From positions 1 to 64,000 of the forward strand of contig NZ_QTNQ01000009.1 in assembly GCF_018424695.1 (NCBI RefSeq): a stretch of 64,000 bases of DNA, in the 5' to 3' direction. The notes beneath the pieces were generated by a model, which was given only the letters and a program-made list of their open reading frames with translations, did no database searches and was not told the DNA's origin. Below are positions 1-9,208 of the stretch, one piece after another. The translations under genes were made by a program, and so were the position numbers. The first letter of the stretch is position 1. The number at the start of each line of letters is the position of its first letter. Source of the stretch: Vannielia litorea. Lineage in GTDB: Bacteria > Pseudomonadota > Alphaproteobacteria > Rhodobacterales > Rhodobacteraceae.

Positions 1-166
1 GAAAACCGTGAAGTACAACAAGCGCCGCTACAAACGGCGCAACCGGATCGAGATCATGTTCGGCAGACTCAAGGACTGGAGGCGCGTGGCAACCCGATAC
101 GACAGATGCCCGAAGGTCTTCCTCTCAGCCATCGCTCTCGCCGCAACCGTCATATACTGGCTATGA
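1..166 (+). mobile_element. IS5-family transposase, C-terminal end (cut by window edge)
   Basis: The frame is open from base 2 to a TGA at 164-166 and encodes about 54 residues of the catalytic C-terminus of a DDE transposase. The stretch around YKRRNRIEIMFGRLKDWRR contains the conserved glutamate block (R-x-x-I-E-x-x-F-x-x-L-K) of the IS5 family, followed by the usual hydrophobic tail ending in IYWL. The bases just after the stop (GAGTCCTGAACCTA) look like the terminal repeat position of such elements, but I cannot confirm an end without the other half. It marks the left side of an accessory region with further transposon debris. Confidence 0.8.
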
Positions 167-430
167 GTCCTGAACCTACGCAGAATAGTGATCGAAGCAG
201 CCAGTACGGAGAGTTTCCGCAAAAACTTGGGTCCCTACGTGATGAAACTTGCCTCATCGCCGATCCAGCCAAAGAGTCGGATTTTTCCAAGAGTAGGTGG
301 GTTCGGGTTCACCGTAGCGGGACAATCCAGTTTTCGCTAGGGCAAAGCGCCCGGTTTGACTTGAGAACAAATGACCTCGGTGCGGACAGCCGAATCCAGC
401 TTTGATTTCATGGCATAAGACGGCCGAGCG
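167..430. other. gene-free stretch after the IS end
   Basis: Open frames here are short and resemble no family I recognise. The composition is closer to 52-55% GC than the rest of the window, as expected for decayed or acquired DNA. Confidence 0.4.
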
Positions 431-655
431 CTAATTTCGATCCATGCTCTTGAAATCGAAGCCGAAGGGAAAGAGGCGGATACTGGCGTGGAAGCTCTTG
501 GGGTCGAAAGGCTCGTCGAGAAAATCGTCGGGGTTCGTCACCGCGGGCGGCAGGTCGGGCGCTTCCGGCGCGGGGCCGGTCCTGCGTTCGGCCTCAAGCA
601 GGCTCAGAAGGTCGTTGGCTTGCTGCACCCGCTCGCCCAGAACGTGGCTGCCGCT
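431..655 (-). pseudogene. unrecognised protein, C-terminal fragment
   Basis: The minus strand carries an open frame ending with TAG at 431-433. Its last ~70 residues look like real coding sequence: an amphipathic stretch (VLGERVQQANDLLSLLEAERR), then an acidic Pro-rich linker and the tail FPFGFDFKSMDRN. The frame stays open to 772, but upstream of about 650 the plus strand encodes a recombinase tail instead, so only the C-terminus seems to remain. I do not recognise the family. The arrangement suggests two unrelated gene ends joined tail to tail by a deletion or insertion. Confidence 0.35.
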
Positions 656-886
656 GACCTCAGGCGGGCACGGAAGGGCGGTGTGTCGCTCAGGGCAGCG
701 GTGTCGCGCAATGCGGACGCGTTCGCGGCGGGGCTGGCGGAGGTCGTGGCGGCGATCCGGGCGGAGGGACATGTGTCCCTGAGGGCAATTGCCGCGGAGC
801 TCAATGCGCGGGGCATCCTCACCCGGCGGGGTGGGCGGTGGCAGGTGTCGAATGTGAGGAACCTGATAGGTCGGTTTGGCGACTGA
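656..886 (+). pseudogene. serine recombinase (resolvase/invertase), C-terminal remnant
   Basis: About 75 residues match the C-terminus of large serine recombinases: an alanine-rich helix (SRNADAFAAGLAEVVAAIR) followed by the helix-turn-helix segment RAIAAELNARGILTRRGGRW and the closing NVRNLIGRFGD. The catalytic serine domain is absent, so this is a fragment. The frame remains open upstream to 488, but that part has no recombinase character and overlaps the other fragment on the opposite strand. It is one of several pieces of mobile-element debris in the first 1.5 kb. Confidence 0.65.
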
Positions 887-1031
887 GCGGAGGTTCTCCT
901 AGACCGGTCGTGCGCAATTGATGGAGTCCTTCGACACATCGGGTCGATCAGATGGCCACACGTCGGCTGCAAGCCGAATACAGTCATCCAGGAATAGTGG
1001 GGTGAGGCTGTAAGCGCTGGCATACTGTAAG

Positions 1032-1080
1032 ACCCCACCCCGAGCTGAAGACCGTGGGGTACTACGGTCCACTTCAGCTC
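1032..1080. other. strong hairpin with an alternative pairing
   Basis: Bases 1042-1050 (GAGCTGAAG) pair perfectly with 1072-1080 (CTTCAGCTC). The stem continues as ACCGT (1051-1055) with ACGGT (1064-1068) after a 3-base bulge, closing an 8-base loop. A competing helix pairs ACCCCAC (1032-1038) with GTGGGGT (1054-1060), which would break the inner stem. The site lies in the gene-poor stretch 887-1233, which otherwise holds nothing I recognise. It could be a transposon end, an attenuator-like RNA or chance. Confidence 0.4.
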
Positions 1081-1233
1081 ACTCTGCCGAATGTAAGCTG
1101 GGAATAGCTCGGCACAGCCCATGCATAACTTGCAGTTTACCTTCGGGCAAGAGGGCCTCCGAGTGACTCAGACATGGGTAGTGTCCCGAGAGGTGGTGTA
1201 AGAGCGCCGACCTTCAGAGAGGTTCAAGGCTGA

Positions 1234-1440
1234 TCAGGTCGCCACGGCAGACAACCTGACGGTGGTAGTGTCGGTGACACGCGCGAGACTCTCTAGAGAC
1301 ATGTATCTTCGCGCAACCGTCCATTCGTCATTGGTCTCGAGCATCAGCGCGCCGACGAGCCGGACGATTGCCTCGTCGCCGGCCCTCACATCGCTCGGTC
1401 TACCACAGCGCGTCAACTCTCGTAGTAGATGTGTTCTCGT
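1234..1440 (-). pseudogene. IS256-family (mutator-type) transposase, C-terminal remnant
   Basis: The last ~65 residues of a minus-strand frame ending at 1234 match the C-terminus of IS256-type transposases: the block AIVRLVGALMLETNDEWTVA, then RRYMSLESLARVTD and a short tail. The DDE catalytic region is missing. The frame runs open upstream to 1770, but residues encoded by 1440-1714 have no transposase character and I see nothing else there. Together with the IS5 and recombinase pieces it shows repeated insertion and deletion to the left of the glycan genes. Confidence 0.65.
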
Positions 1441-1714
1441 TCCCGCGACAATTCCTAAAAAAGGATAAGCAAGCTCCCAGAAGAACTCCCAAGAATGAGG
1501 GATGATCAATCGTGAGGTGGCGCGATTGTGGGGCAGTTCATGATGGATGCGTGCGTTTGCGACTGTTCCGGAGGGAAGGAAAACGCCTCGATCACTTGCT
1601 CTCATATCCGAGGATGACGATTGATGATGCAAGAGAAACCGAGTTGCCAATGGGCTTGCTGATGGGTCGCAGGCTGTTCTAGGGTCATCGGGGGCAAGAG
1701 AGATATGGATAACA

Positions 1715-3847
1715 ATGGCCTCGTTGCCTCCAAGTACTGCATTTGACGTTCTCCTGATCGCAGACTTCACCCGTGCGGGTGACGCTGGGTATCGTATCGC
1801 GCGGGAAATTCACGACTATGCAGCTCTGGGGTGCCGCGTCGGACTGCTGCATGTGGCGAGTGACACGTCTCGCTCTGTCGCATCCCCCGATGTGGAGGTT
1901 TGCGTCCGAGAGCGGCGCGCAGAGATTGTGCAAGAGGCGTCCGGGACGGTCGCAAAGCTTGCAATCGTGCATGGCAGTTCCAGCATGAACAACGTGGCTC
2001 GCCCTCTCGGCGGGGTGCGGGCCGACAAGGTCGTGCTTGTGCATGATCGAAAACCTGATGTCACCCAGATTGGCAACTGGATGAGTTTCAACATTGGCGA
2101 GGTTCAATGGGCACCTACAAACCGCTGGGTTCGCTCGGCGCTGGTCGGACTTAATATGCCCGTGCCGATCCTTGCCGAAGACTGGCGGCCCGCAGGTCGT
2201 TCTCTGCCGCAACGCAAGGAGGCTGCACGCTCGTCATCCGACACTGTCTATGGGCGGATCAGTGTCGCCGGCGCCGCGCAGTGGCCAGAGTCAGCGGCGG
2301 AGGTGAAGGCAATTTACCCGACCGGCCAAGGCAGAACCTTCATGGCGATGGGCGCACCACCGAACAGCCTGTTGAACGCACTCGGCAACAAGACGAGGCT
2401 GACGTTGATCCACCCGTCGGACATGACGGTTGAACGCTTGCTCGAGATGCTGGATGTGTTCATATACTTCCCCGGCTTGAAAACGCCTACTCTGCCTGAG
2501 GCCGCCATTGCCACGGCCATGGCGTCGGGCAAGATCGTGGTGCTCCCGGAACATCTCGCGCCGCATTTCGGCCCCGGTGCTATTTACTCAGAACCGACGG
2601 CGGCCCTTGAAACCGTCGATGCTCTGTTGGCTGACAAGGAAGCTCTGGAAAACCAGTCCCGGGAGGCGAAGCGACACGCAGCGTTCCAGTTTCCCGAGGC
2701 CATTCAGCGCGAGCGGGTCCAGAGCCTGCTCGGGCGAGAGAAGCTTGGAAAACCTTATCGCCGTCGTCCGCGCAAGAAGCAGGCGCTGTTCATTCCGTCC
2801 AACGGTGTTGGCATGGGCCATGTCACCCGGCAACTGGCCATTGCGCGGCGGCTGGACAGCGAGCTTGAGCCAATTTTCGCAACGCTGGCCAAAGCCACCT
2901 CTGTTATTGAGGCGTTCGGTTGCCATTCCGAGTACATCCCTTCCCAGGGCGACACCGGCGCCCACAAGGCGGATTGGGACGCATGGTTCCGCTTCGAGTT
3001 GGAGACCCTGCTGGACCGCTACGACCCTGATACGGTCGTTTTCGATGGCAACACGCCAACGCCTGGGCTGATCCATGCTGTCCTGTCCGGGCGCCGCCGC
3101 AGCCTGGTTTGGGTGCGGCGCGGCATGGTCGGAGCCACCCGCTCGCCCTTCATGGGCAACGCGCGTTTCATGGATCTCGTGATCGAGCCGGGCGAGATCG
3201 CGGCGGAGCGAGATGCGGGCGAAACCGCTCTGCGTCGCAATGAGGTACTCGTCGTAGACCCGATCACGCTGCTCGACCCCGAAGACCTGTTACCTCGGGC
3301 TTCGGCTGCCGAGGCACTTGGCATTGCGCCCAACAAACCCGCCGCATTGTTGCATCTCGGGGCCGGTGCCAACCGTGATGTTGTGGCCCTCACGGAGGAG
3401 ATCATCCGGCAGCTGCGTAACATCCCCGACCTTCAGATCATTGTTGCCGAGTGGGAAAACAGCCGTCATCGGATGCCACGTTGGGAGGGCGTGAAACTCG
3501 TCAAGGGTTTCCCCCTCAGCCGTTATTTCAATGCTTTCGATTTCTCCGTGGGCGCCGCGGGCTACAACAGTTTCCACGAGGCCATGGCCTTCGGGCTGCC
3601 AACGGTTTTTGTTGCCAATCGCCACCCCTCGATGGATGACCAGGGCGCACGCGCCGCATTCGCTCAGGACAACAGCGCCGGTTTTGACCTTCCGGAGGAT
3701 CAGTTTTTTCATCTCCGGTCGCTCGGCGAGTTGTTACTCAAGCCCGAAACGCAGGAATTCGTTCGTGCCCAATGTCGCCAACTTTATCGCGGCAACGGTG
3801 CAGGGACTGCGGCCGCAAAGATCGTTGAATTGGCAGGGCGCAGATGA
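1715..3847 (+). CDS. two-part GT-B-like glycosyltransferase of 710 aa
   Basis: The protein appears to hold two GT-B-like halves. Residues ~9-110 begin with FDVLLIADFTRAGDAG; residues ~230-300 resemble the C-terminal part of GT4 enzymes (TPTLPEAAIATAMASGKIVVLPE). From ~356 a second unit starts with the glycine-rich NGVGMGHVTRQLAIARRL typical of MurG/GT1/GT28-type enzymes and ends with a nucleotide-sugar-binding block near 613 (GAAGYNSFHEAMAFGLPTVF). It probably acts in the cytoplasm on an exported glycan, with the acceptor unknown. The ATG is preceded by GAGAG. The gene shares an ATGA overlap with the next one, so the two are co-translated. The neighbouring transposon debris suggests acquisition. 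Confidence 0.75.
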   Translation: MASLPPSTAFDVLLIADFTRAGDAGYRIAREIHDYAALGCRVGLLHVASDTSRSVASPDVEVCVRERRAEIVQEASGTVAKLAIVHGSSSMNNVARPLGGVRADKVVLVHDRKPDVTQIGNWMSFNIGEVQWAPTNRWVRSALVGLNMPVPILAEDWRPAGRSLPQRKEAARSSSDTVYGRISVAGAAQWPESAAEVKAIYPTGQGRTFMAMGAPPNSLLNALGNKTRLTLIHPSDMTVERLLEMLDVFIYFPGLKTPTLPEAAIATAMASGKIVVLPEHLAPHFGPGAIYSEPTAALETVDALLADKEALENQSREAKRHAAFQFPEAIQRERVQSLLGREKLGKPYRRRPRKKQALFIPSNGVGMGHVTRQLAIARRLDSELEPIFATLAKATSVIEAFGCHSEYIPSQGDTGAHKADWDAWFRFELETLLDRYDPDTVVFDGNTPTPGLIHAVLSGRRRSLVWVRRGMVGATRSPFMGNARFMDLVIEPGEIAAERDAGETALRRNEVLVVDPITLLDPEDLLPRASAAEALGIAPNKPAALLHLGAGANRDVVALTEEIIRQLRNIPDLQIIVAEWENSRHRMPRWEGVKLVKGFPLSRYFNAFDFSVGAAGYNSFHEAMAFGLPTVFVANRHPSMDDQGARAAFAQDNSAGFDLPEDQFFHLRSLGELLLKPETQEFVRAQCRQLYRGNGAGTAAAKIVELAGRR

Positions 3848-6800
3848 AAAAATCCGATAAGGCTCCCGAGACCGGCCAAACTTGGGATACGCACGTTACC
3901 CGCCCGCGCGAAACGCCCGGTGACCGGCCGGTGCCACTGGATGCACCTGATGCCATCATCGGCTGGACCACGTCACGCAGACCTTCGATCAAACGAGACG
4001 ATCGGCCAGCCAAAACCAAGGAGGTGCAGCCGAGCCCTCCAACGGCATGGCCGGCTCGAGTGCAACCAACGGCCCGTTTATTCAGGGGCAAGAGGCATGG
4101 CAAGCACGAGGGTGCGCTGAACCTCGTCATTGCCTCTTTTGGCGGCGCTGCCTGGTTGACACGTGCGGCAAGTCAGGCCCGCCGATACCTGTCCAGCGGC
4201 GACTGGGCGACAGTAATCGTTATGACCGATTCCGCCGATCACCGTGCGCTCGGAGAGGCTGGATGCATTGTCGAGTATTTTCCACCACGCATCTACGAGG
4301 GTTCGGCAGCAACCTCGCTCTTCACTGCCCGTTTTCGGCAACTCTGGTCCAAGTGGGGGGCGAAACACCTTGTCGACCTCGGCAAGCCAGGAGTGCTGCG
4401 CTCCCGCCTTGAGGCATACGACGGTTATTTCGAAGCCGGTGTCGAGCAGGTCGCCCGACGGCCATTCAACCCCAAGCGCGAACAATCCCAGCCGGCTGCG
4501 CCTGCGGTCACCGACATTGCTGCGCTGAAAGCGGAGTACCGTGCCAAGGCAAAAGATCGCGAGGAAGACAGCTTTGTGCTCTACCGGATTCTTGGCAACG
4601 ATCTTCCGCCGCGCCATGAGAATGGGCAAACACTGAAGAACCTCAGGTTTATTCTTGAAAACGAAGAGCCATTCCCGGGTGTCGAAAAGCGGTGGGTCGT
4701 CAACCGGTTGACCAACCCGGATGACGAGCAGCGGATCATCGCCACACTTGAGGAATTCAATCAGCCTTACCTGCACATTCCCTTCAGCCTGAAAGAGTAT
4801 CAGTCGATCGAGTGGGATCTGGATAGTTTTCCAGACCGCGCCTTCTTTCTCAGGGGCAACTTTTTCGGGATGGCGCAGCCGGGGCAACGCCGGGCAGAGG
4901 CCCATTCGCGGCGCCTCAAGAACCGCTACGTGATGAACAACAATGGTGCACGGAATGCGGCCCTGAGAGACGGCCGGAACCGTGCAAAATGGGTGCTTCC
5001 ATGGGATGGCAATTGCTTCCTGACCCGCTTTGCCTGGGATGAGATCCAGCAAGCTGTCACCGATGCTCCCTATATGAAGTACTTTACCGTGCCGATGGCA
5101 CGGATCACTGAAAACCGTGAACTTCTCGATCCGCATTTCCTCCCAAATGCGGTGGAGGAACCGCAGATCCTGTTCCGGAACGATGCCGCCGAGGAGTTCG
5201 ACGAAGCGCGGCAATATGGGCGGCGCCCGAAGGTAGAGCTGTTCTGGCGTTTGGGCATTCCCGGTCCTTGGGACGACTGGTGGGATGATGTCTGGGAGTT
5301 GCCGCGTCCTGCTCAGGCAGCCGAAGCGGGGGCCTGCGGATCAGCAGGCTGGGTTGCCAGGTTGCACTCTGGCCAGAGCCCGCTGGAGGAAAGTTCTCGA
5401 GAGGCTCTTCTCGTGCGGGGGCAGGCTCGTGACGATGCAATCTGCATTCTGCTCGACAGCCTCGACAGGCAGGCAATCGCCCGTGTGCACGCCCCCGAGA
5501 AGCTGGCTCTCTACTGCGAAGAAACTCTCTCCACGCTATCCGCTGCTCCGCCCGATACCGCCAAAGGACAACTTTACTCACGGCTGTTGCAGGAAGCTGA
5601 ACTGGCTTTGCAGCGGCCTGCATCTTCGGTCACCGACAAATCCATCGCCCCTCCAGGCGGCACGCTGCATGACTACTTTCCGCAGGCTGCCGAACTTGAA
5701 ATACCCGATGATCCTGGCATGGCGCCCGCGTTGTCGGACCGGGTGCGCCTTGGAGAGTTTATTTATGACGCGACCATCCTCGCGCTGGCCGGAGCCGCGG
5801 CGCGGGAGGGATCATTCAGCGCCGGAGGAGCGGCGCTGGTTCGCCGATGGTTCGTGGAGCCGGCGACCCGAATGTCGCCCAACCTCAACTTCGCCGAGCT
5901 CGCGCCGGGCGGGAAAGCCGAGATGCCGGGCGGGCGGCTCGCGGAGCTGCGCAACTTACCCGTTCTGCTTGATGCCATCCGTTTGCTGGTGCGCTCCGGC
6001 GCTATGTCTCCGGAGGACAAGACGGGCTTTGATGCATGGCTCGCCGAATATGCGGGCTGGATTCGGGCTGCACGCGATGAGGTCCCCGAAGATCGCCTCG
6101 CCTGTGAAATCGCCACAGGTTGTGAGCTGCAACAAGCCGCCATCGCGGCCTACCTCAGTGACGTGGAAACACTTGCTCAGGTCTTCAGGCGCAGCCGTGA
6201 GCGGCTGTTGGTGCAGTTCGACGCGAAGGGCAGACCCCGCGGCAAATCGAGAGCCGCAAAGGTTCCCGAAGTGCATCTGAGCAACCTTCTCGCTTGGGCG
6301 AACCTTGCTACGATTGCCGAACAGTGCGGCGACCGGCTTTGGGATTTCTCCGATGGCGACGGGCCGATACTGGCCCGTGCGTTTGGAGCCGTTCTCGACA
6401 TCATTGCCAAGCTTGCAAATGGCGGTACTGCGGAGGCCATCGCGGACATCGACGGTTACTTGCCCGCAGTCTTCATCGCACAGGCCCGTTATTTGCCGGC
6501 CCGGGCCACCGGCGGCGCACTGGCCATGGGCCGGCGGCCACTTTTTGCCCCCGACGCCGGGATCATGCCCTTCTGGATGTTTGCGAAGGCGATCAACTGC
6601 GTTTCCACGGCAAGCGGTGAGGCCAGTGAAACGTCGATCCTGCGGGCTGCGCGATGGGCGCGGGAGCGGCAGGAACAGGATAGTGACGCCCTGCATGAAA
6701 TCGAGGATCTGGAGAAACTGATCTGGGGTGGCTATCCGGCCCTTGCAGAGAGGGCTTTGCTTCGGCTGCGGCAACAGCCCAACATATCAGACCCGCTTCG

Positions 6801-8427
6801 TGCTCATGCAGCCCGCGCGCTCGCCCGTTGGCAGAGCTACAACAACGATTACGCGGAAGCACTGGAGAATTACAGGTTCGCCAGCCGGTTGAGCAAACTC
6901 GAAGCCAAGAAGGGCCTTCTGCCGTATTCCTCTGCATTGCTTCAGATGGGCAACCGCGATGAGGCGCGCGATCTCGTTCTGGAGGCTTTGCGCGAAAACG
7001 CCGATGATTCCAACCTGTTCTATCAAGTCGCCAATACCTATGCGGAGATGGGTGGCGACGTGCCGGGCGCAGATACCGAGCGCCAACTCGACTGGATCAA
7101 CAAGGTATTCCTGACCAAGGGTATGTTGCCTATCCAGCGCCGTGATCGCGCAGCGCCACTCGGGATTTTCAACATCGAGGCCGTGCGGTCGGATGCGAGA
7201 CCGGTTGCGGTCGAGGCTGACCGGAAGGTTTCGGTGGTGGTTCCGGTCTTCAACGGTGAAGACACGATCGGCAACGCGCTGCGAAGCGTTCAGGAGCAGA
7301 CCTACACCAATCTGGAGATCATCGTTGTTGACGATTGCAGCACGGATCGGACCTTTGACATTCTGACTGAGCTGGAAGGGCAAGATCCCCGCATCCGAGT
7401 GGCACAAACCTCGGAAAACGGCGGGGCCTACGTGGCCCGCAACCTTGGAATGAGGCAGGCGACTGGGGCATTGATTACAGTCCACGACGCCGACGATTGG
7501 TCTCACCCGCAGAAGATAGAAAGGCAGATCCAACGTCTGGACACCTGCCATGGCGCATTGGGTGTCATGTCGTATTGGGTCCGAATGCGTGAGGATCTCT
7601 ATGTTGAAGGCTTCTGGCGCCCCGAACAGATGCATATCAGCCTCAATCAGTCATCACTGCTGTTTTCACGCGCCCTGCTTGATGAAATCGGAATGTGGGA
7701 CGATGTGAGGGCAGGGGCTGACAACGAGTTCATATGGCGCTTCAGGACCAAATACGGTGAGTCCTCCGTTGCCACGACCGACCGCAGCATGCCTCTGTCG
7801 TTCAGTCTCGTCCGGGACGAGTCTCTCACGCGCCAGGGCGTCACGCACGTCCGCACCGTGTTGCACGGGTTGCGCAAAGACTATCACCGCACCTATCGGC
7901 GCTGGCAGAAGGCGGTCGAAGCCGAGGATTTGGTGCTGCCATCTATGCCGCCGGGTGAACGAGCCTTTCCGGCGCCGGCGCCGATCCTGCCTTCGCGTTC
8001 TCAAGACCGGTCCTTCGACCGGGTCTACATCGCCGATTTCTCACGCAATGGGGCAAGCGGCCGTGCCGTGCTCGACCTGGTGCGGGACTCGGCGGCTCTG
8101 GAGGGCAAGACAGGTATCTTCCACTGGCCGGACTATGAGACCAGCTCTGATTTCTGGTTCGATCAGGAGATCGCAGACCTGATCGACGACTTCGCGGTTG
8201 AGCAGATCAGTGCCTGGGATGCCGTGCAGGCCGACGCGCTCTATCTCTGCGACCCGTTGCTTGCACGCTACGAGATCACCGGCTTGCCCGAGTTCACAGC
8301 GCCCGAAGTGCAGGTGCTTTGCCCACGCCCCGGCGCAAAGGACACCCGTTTGCGCCGAATGCCGACGCGCGAGGAACTCGAAGCTCTGTTTTCTCTTCCT
8401 TGCCGTTGGGTGAACTTCGGGACCTAG
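3844..8427 (+). CDS. 1527-aa fusion: GT-like, alginate-lyase-like, TPR-like and GT2 regions
   Basis: A very large protein with no signal peptide. After a basic Pro-rich leader (1-85), residues ~240-480 form a glycan-enzyme-like region with LYRILGNDLPP at ~246, NNNGARNAALRDGR and WVLPWDGNCF near 382. Residues ~620-910 resemble the alginate lyase helical barrel (WFVEPATRMSPNLNFAEL, then a GRLAELRNLP block). TPR-like helices follow at ~950-1080. A GT2 domain starts at ~1129 (VSVVVPVFNGEDTIG), with VVDDCSTDRT and the DxD-like VHDADDW at ~1214. The last part (~1391-1527) begins FDRVYIADFSRNGASG, like the N-terminus of the preceding protein. A role in building or editing a surface polysaccharide is inferred. 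The alginate-lyase part is a fold call, not proof of lyase activity. Confidence 0.75.
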   Translation: MKKSDKAPETGQTWDTHVTRPRETPGDRPVPLDAPDAIIGWTTSRRPSIKRDDRPAKTKEVQPSPPTAWPARVQPTARLFRGKRHGKHEGALNLVIASFGGAAWLTRAASQARRYLSSGDWATVIVMTDSADHRALGEAGCIVEYFPPRIYEGSAATSLFTARFRQLWSKWGAKHLVDLGKPGVLRSRLEAYDGYFEAGVEQVARRPFNPKREQSQPAAPAVTDIAALKAEYRAKAKDREEDSFVLYRILGNDLPPRHENGQTLKNLRFILENEEPFPGVEKRWVVNRLTNPDDEQRIIATLEEFNQPYLHIPFSLKEYQSIEWDLDSFPDRAFFLRGNFFGMAQPGQRRAEAHSRRLKNRYVMNNNGARNAALRDGRNRAKWVLPWDGNCFLTRFAWDEIQQAVTDAPYMKYFTVPMARITENRELLDPHFLPNAVEEPQILFRNDAAEEFDEARQYGRRPKVELFWRLGIPGPWDDWWDDVWELPRPAQAAEAGACGSAGWVARLHSGQSPLEESSREALLVRGQARDDAICILLDSLDRQAIARVHAPEKLALYCEETLSTLSAAPPDTAKGQLYSRLLQEAELALQRPASSVTDKSIAPPGGTLHDYFPQAAELEIPDDPGMAPALSDRVRLGEFIYDATILALAGAAAREGSFSAGGAALVRRWFVEPATRMSPNLNFAELAPGGKAEMPGGRLAELRNLPVLLDAIRLLVRSGAMSPEDKTGFDAWLAEYAGWIRAARDEVPEDRLACEIATGCELQQAAIAAYLSDVETLAQVFRRSRERLLVQFDAKGRPRGKSRAAKVPEVHLSNLLAWANLATIAEQCGDRLWDFSDGDGPILARAFGAVLDIIAKLANGGTAEAIADIDGYLPAVFIAQARYLPARATGGALAMGRRPLFAPDAGIMPFWMFAKAINCVSTASGEASETSILRAARWARERQEQDSDALHEIEDLEKLIWGGYPALAERALLRLRQQPNISDPLRAHAARALARWQSYNNDYAEALENYRFASRLSKLEAKKGLLPYSSALLQMGNRDEARDLVLEALRENADDSNLFYQVANTYAEMGGDVPGADTERQLDWINKVFLTKGMLPIQRRDRAAPLGIFNIEAVRSDARPVAVEADRKVSVVVPVFNGEDTIGNALRSVQEQTYTNLEIIVVDDCSTDRTFDILTELEGQDPRIRVAQTSENGGAYVARNLGMRQATGALITVHDADDWSHPQKIERQIQRLDTCHGALGVMSYWVRMREDLYVEGFWRPEQMHISLNQSSLLFSRALLDEIGMWDDVRAGADNEFIWRFRTKYGESSVATTDRSMPLSFSLVRDESLTRQGVTHVRTVLHGLRKDYHRTYRRWQKAVEAEDLVLPSMPPGERAFPAPAPILPSRSQDRSFDRVYIADFSRNGASGRAVLDLVRDSAALEGKTGIFHWPDYETSSDFWFDQEIADLIDDFAVEQISAWDAVQADALYLCDPLLARYEITGLPEFTAPEVQVLCPRPGAKDTRLRRMPTREELEALFSLPCRWVNFGT

Positions 8428-8635
8428 TGACGGCCCCTCGCGCGAGCGGCATTCTGCCGACGCAGAGCCAGATCGCGCAGGAAGCCGCCAGTTTTGTTGG
8501 GCTTGCCTTGGTGTCGCCTTGCTCCGGCCAAGCAATTCCCGAAGTTACCCTTCAAGTAATAGGGCAGTTCGCTCGATAACCGCGGCAGTTGTGTCGTGGC
8601 GAGCTAGGCATTGCTCAAAAGAGTGAGGGCAGGCA
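8428..8635. other. intergenic stretch, no gene seen
   Basis: A frame in another register crosses the end of the preceding gene and runs to 8579, but its product looks like no family and it has no ribosome site. The start of the next gene has GAGGGCAGGC just upstream. No convincing terminator was found. Confidence 0.4.
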
Positions 8636-9148
8636 ATGAAGTTTGTGAACTATCTGATCGGATCTGTGGTCGCGGCGTGTCTGATGTCGACGGCAGGGCA
8701 CGCACAAACTCAACGCGGCATGACCGGGCGCGTTCCGCTGATCGTAATCAACCATGATAACGGCGGTAACGTAATCAATTACGCGCGCAGGGTTTCCAAA
8801 GCCCGGATCTCCGGAACGCCGGTCCGCTTCAACGGGCGCTGCGCGTCTGCATGCACCATGTTTCTGGCGCTCGACAACCGCCAGACCTGCATTACACCTG
8901 GTGCGAGCTTCCTCTTCCACAGGCCATATGGCGGGCGGGCGGACATGAACAGCTGGGCCGAGAACTATATGATGGAACGGTATCCTGCCTGGGTACAACG
9001 GTGGATCGCCAGGCGCGGCGGCCTCTCGAAGCGGGTTCTGAAGATGAACTACTCGTATGCAGCCAAGTACATGCCGACGTGCGGTCGCAAAAAACCAATC
9101 GTCAGTACTAAGCAAGCACCGACGAGACGACATGCAGACAGGTCCTGA
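8636..9148 (+). CDS. exported ClpP/crotonase-like small protein
   Basis: A 170-residue protein with a clear signal peptide (MKFVNYLIGSVVAACLMSTAGHAQ, cleavage after AHA-like GHA). The mature part resembles periplasmic proteins of the ClpP/SppA-like fold found in rhizobia and relatives. The stretch NHDNGGNVINYARRV matches the strand-glycine-helix entry, GRCASACTMFLAL carries the probable nucleophile serine within CASACT, and a histidine follows in FLFHRPYGG. The C-terminal tail (PIVSTKQAPTRRHADRS) is basic and probably disordered. It may be a serine hydrolase of the periplasm, though no substrate can be inferred. It stands alone, codirectional with the glycan genes but 208 bases away. Confidence 0.65.
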   Translation: MKFVNYLIGSVVAACLMSTAGHAQTQRGMTGRVPLIVINHDNGGNVINYARRVSKARISGTPVRFNGRCASACTMFLALDNRQTCITPGASFLFHRPYGGRADMNSWAENYMMERYPAWVQRWIARRGGLSKRVLKMNYSYAAKYMPTCGRKKPIVSTKQAPTRRHADRS

Positions 9149-9208
9149 TCCGGACCTAATCAGCTACAACTAGAAAATGGACCAGGCCAGCGACAGGCCC
9201 GGCGCTGC

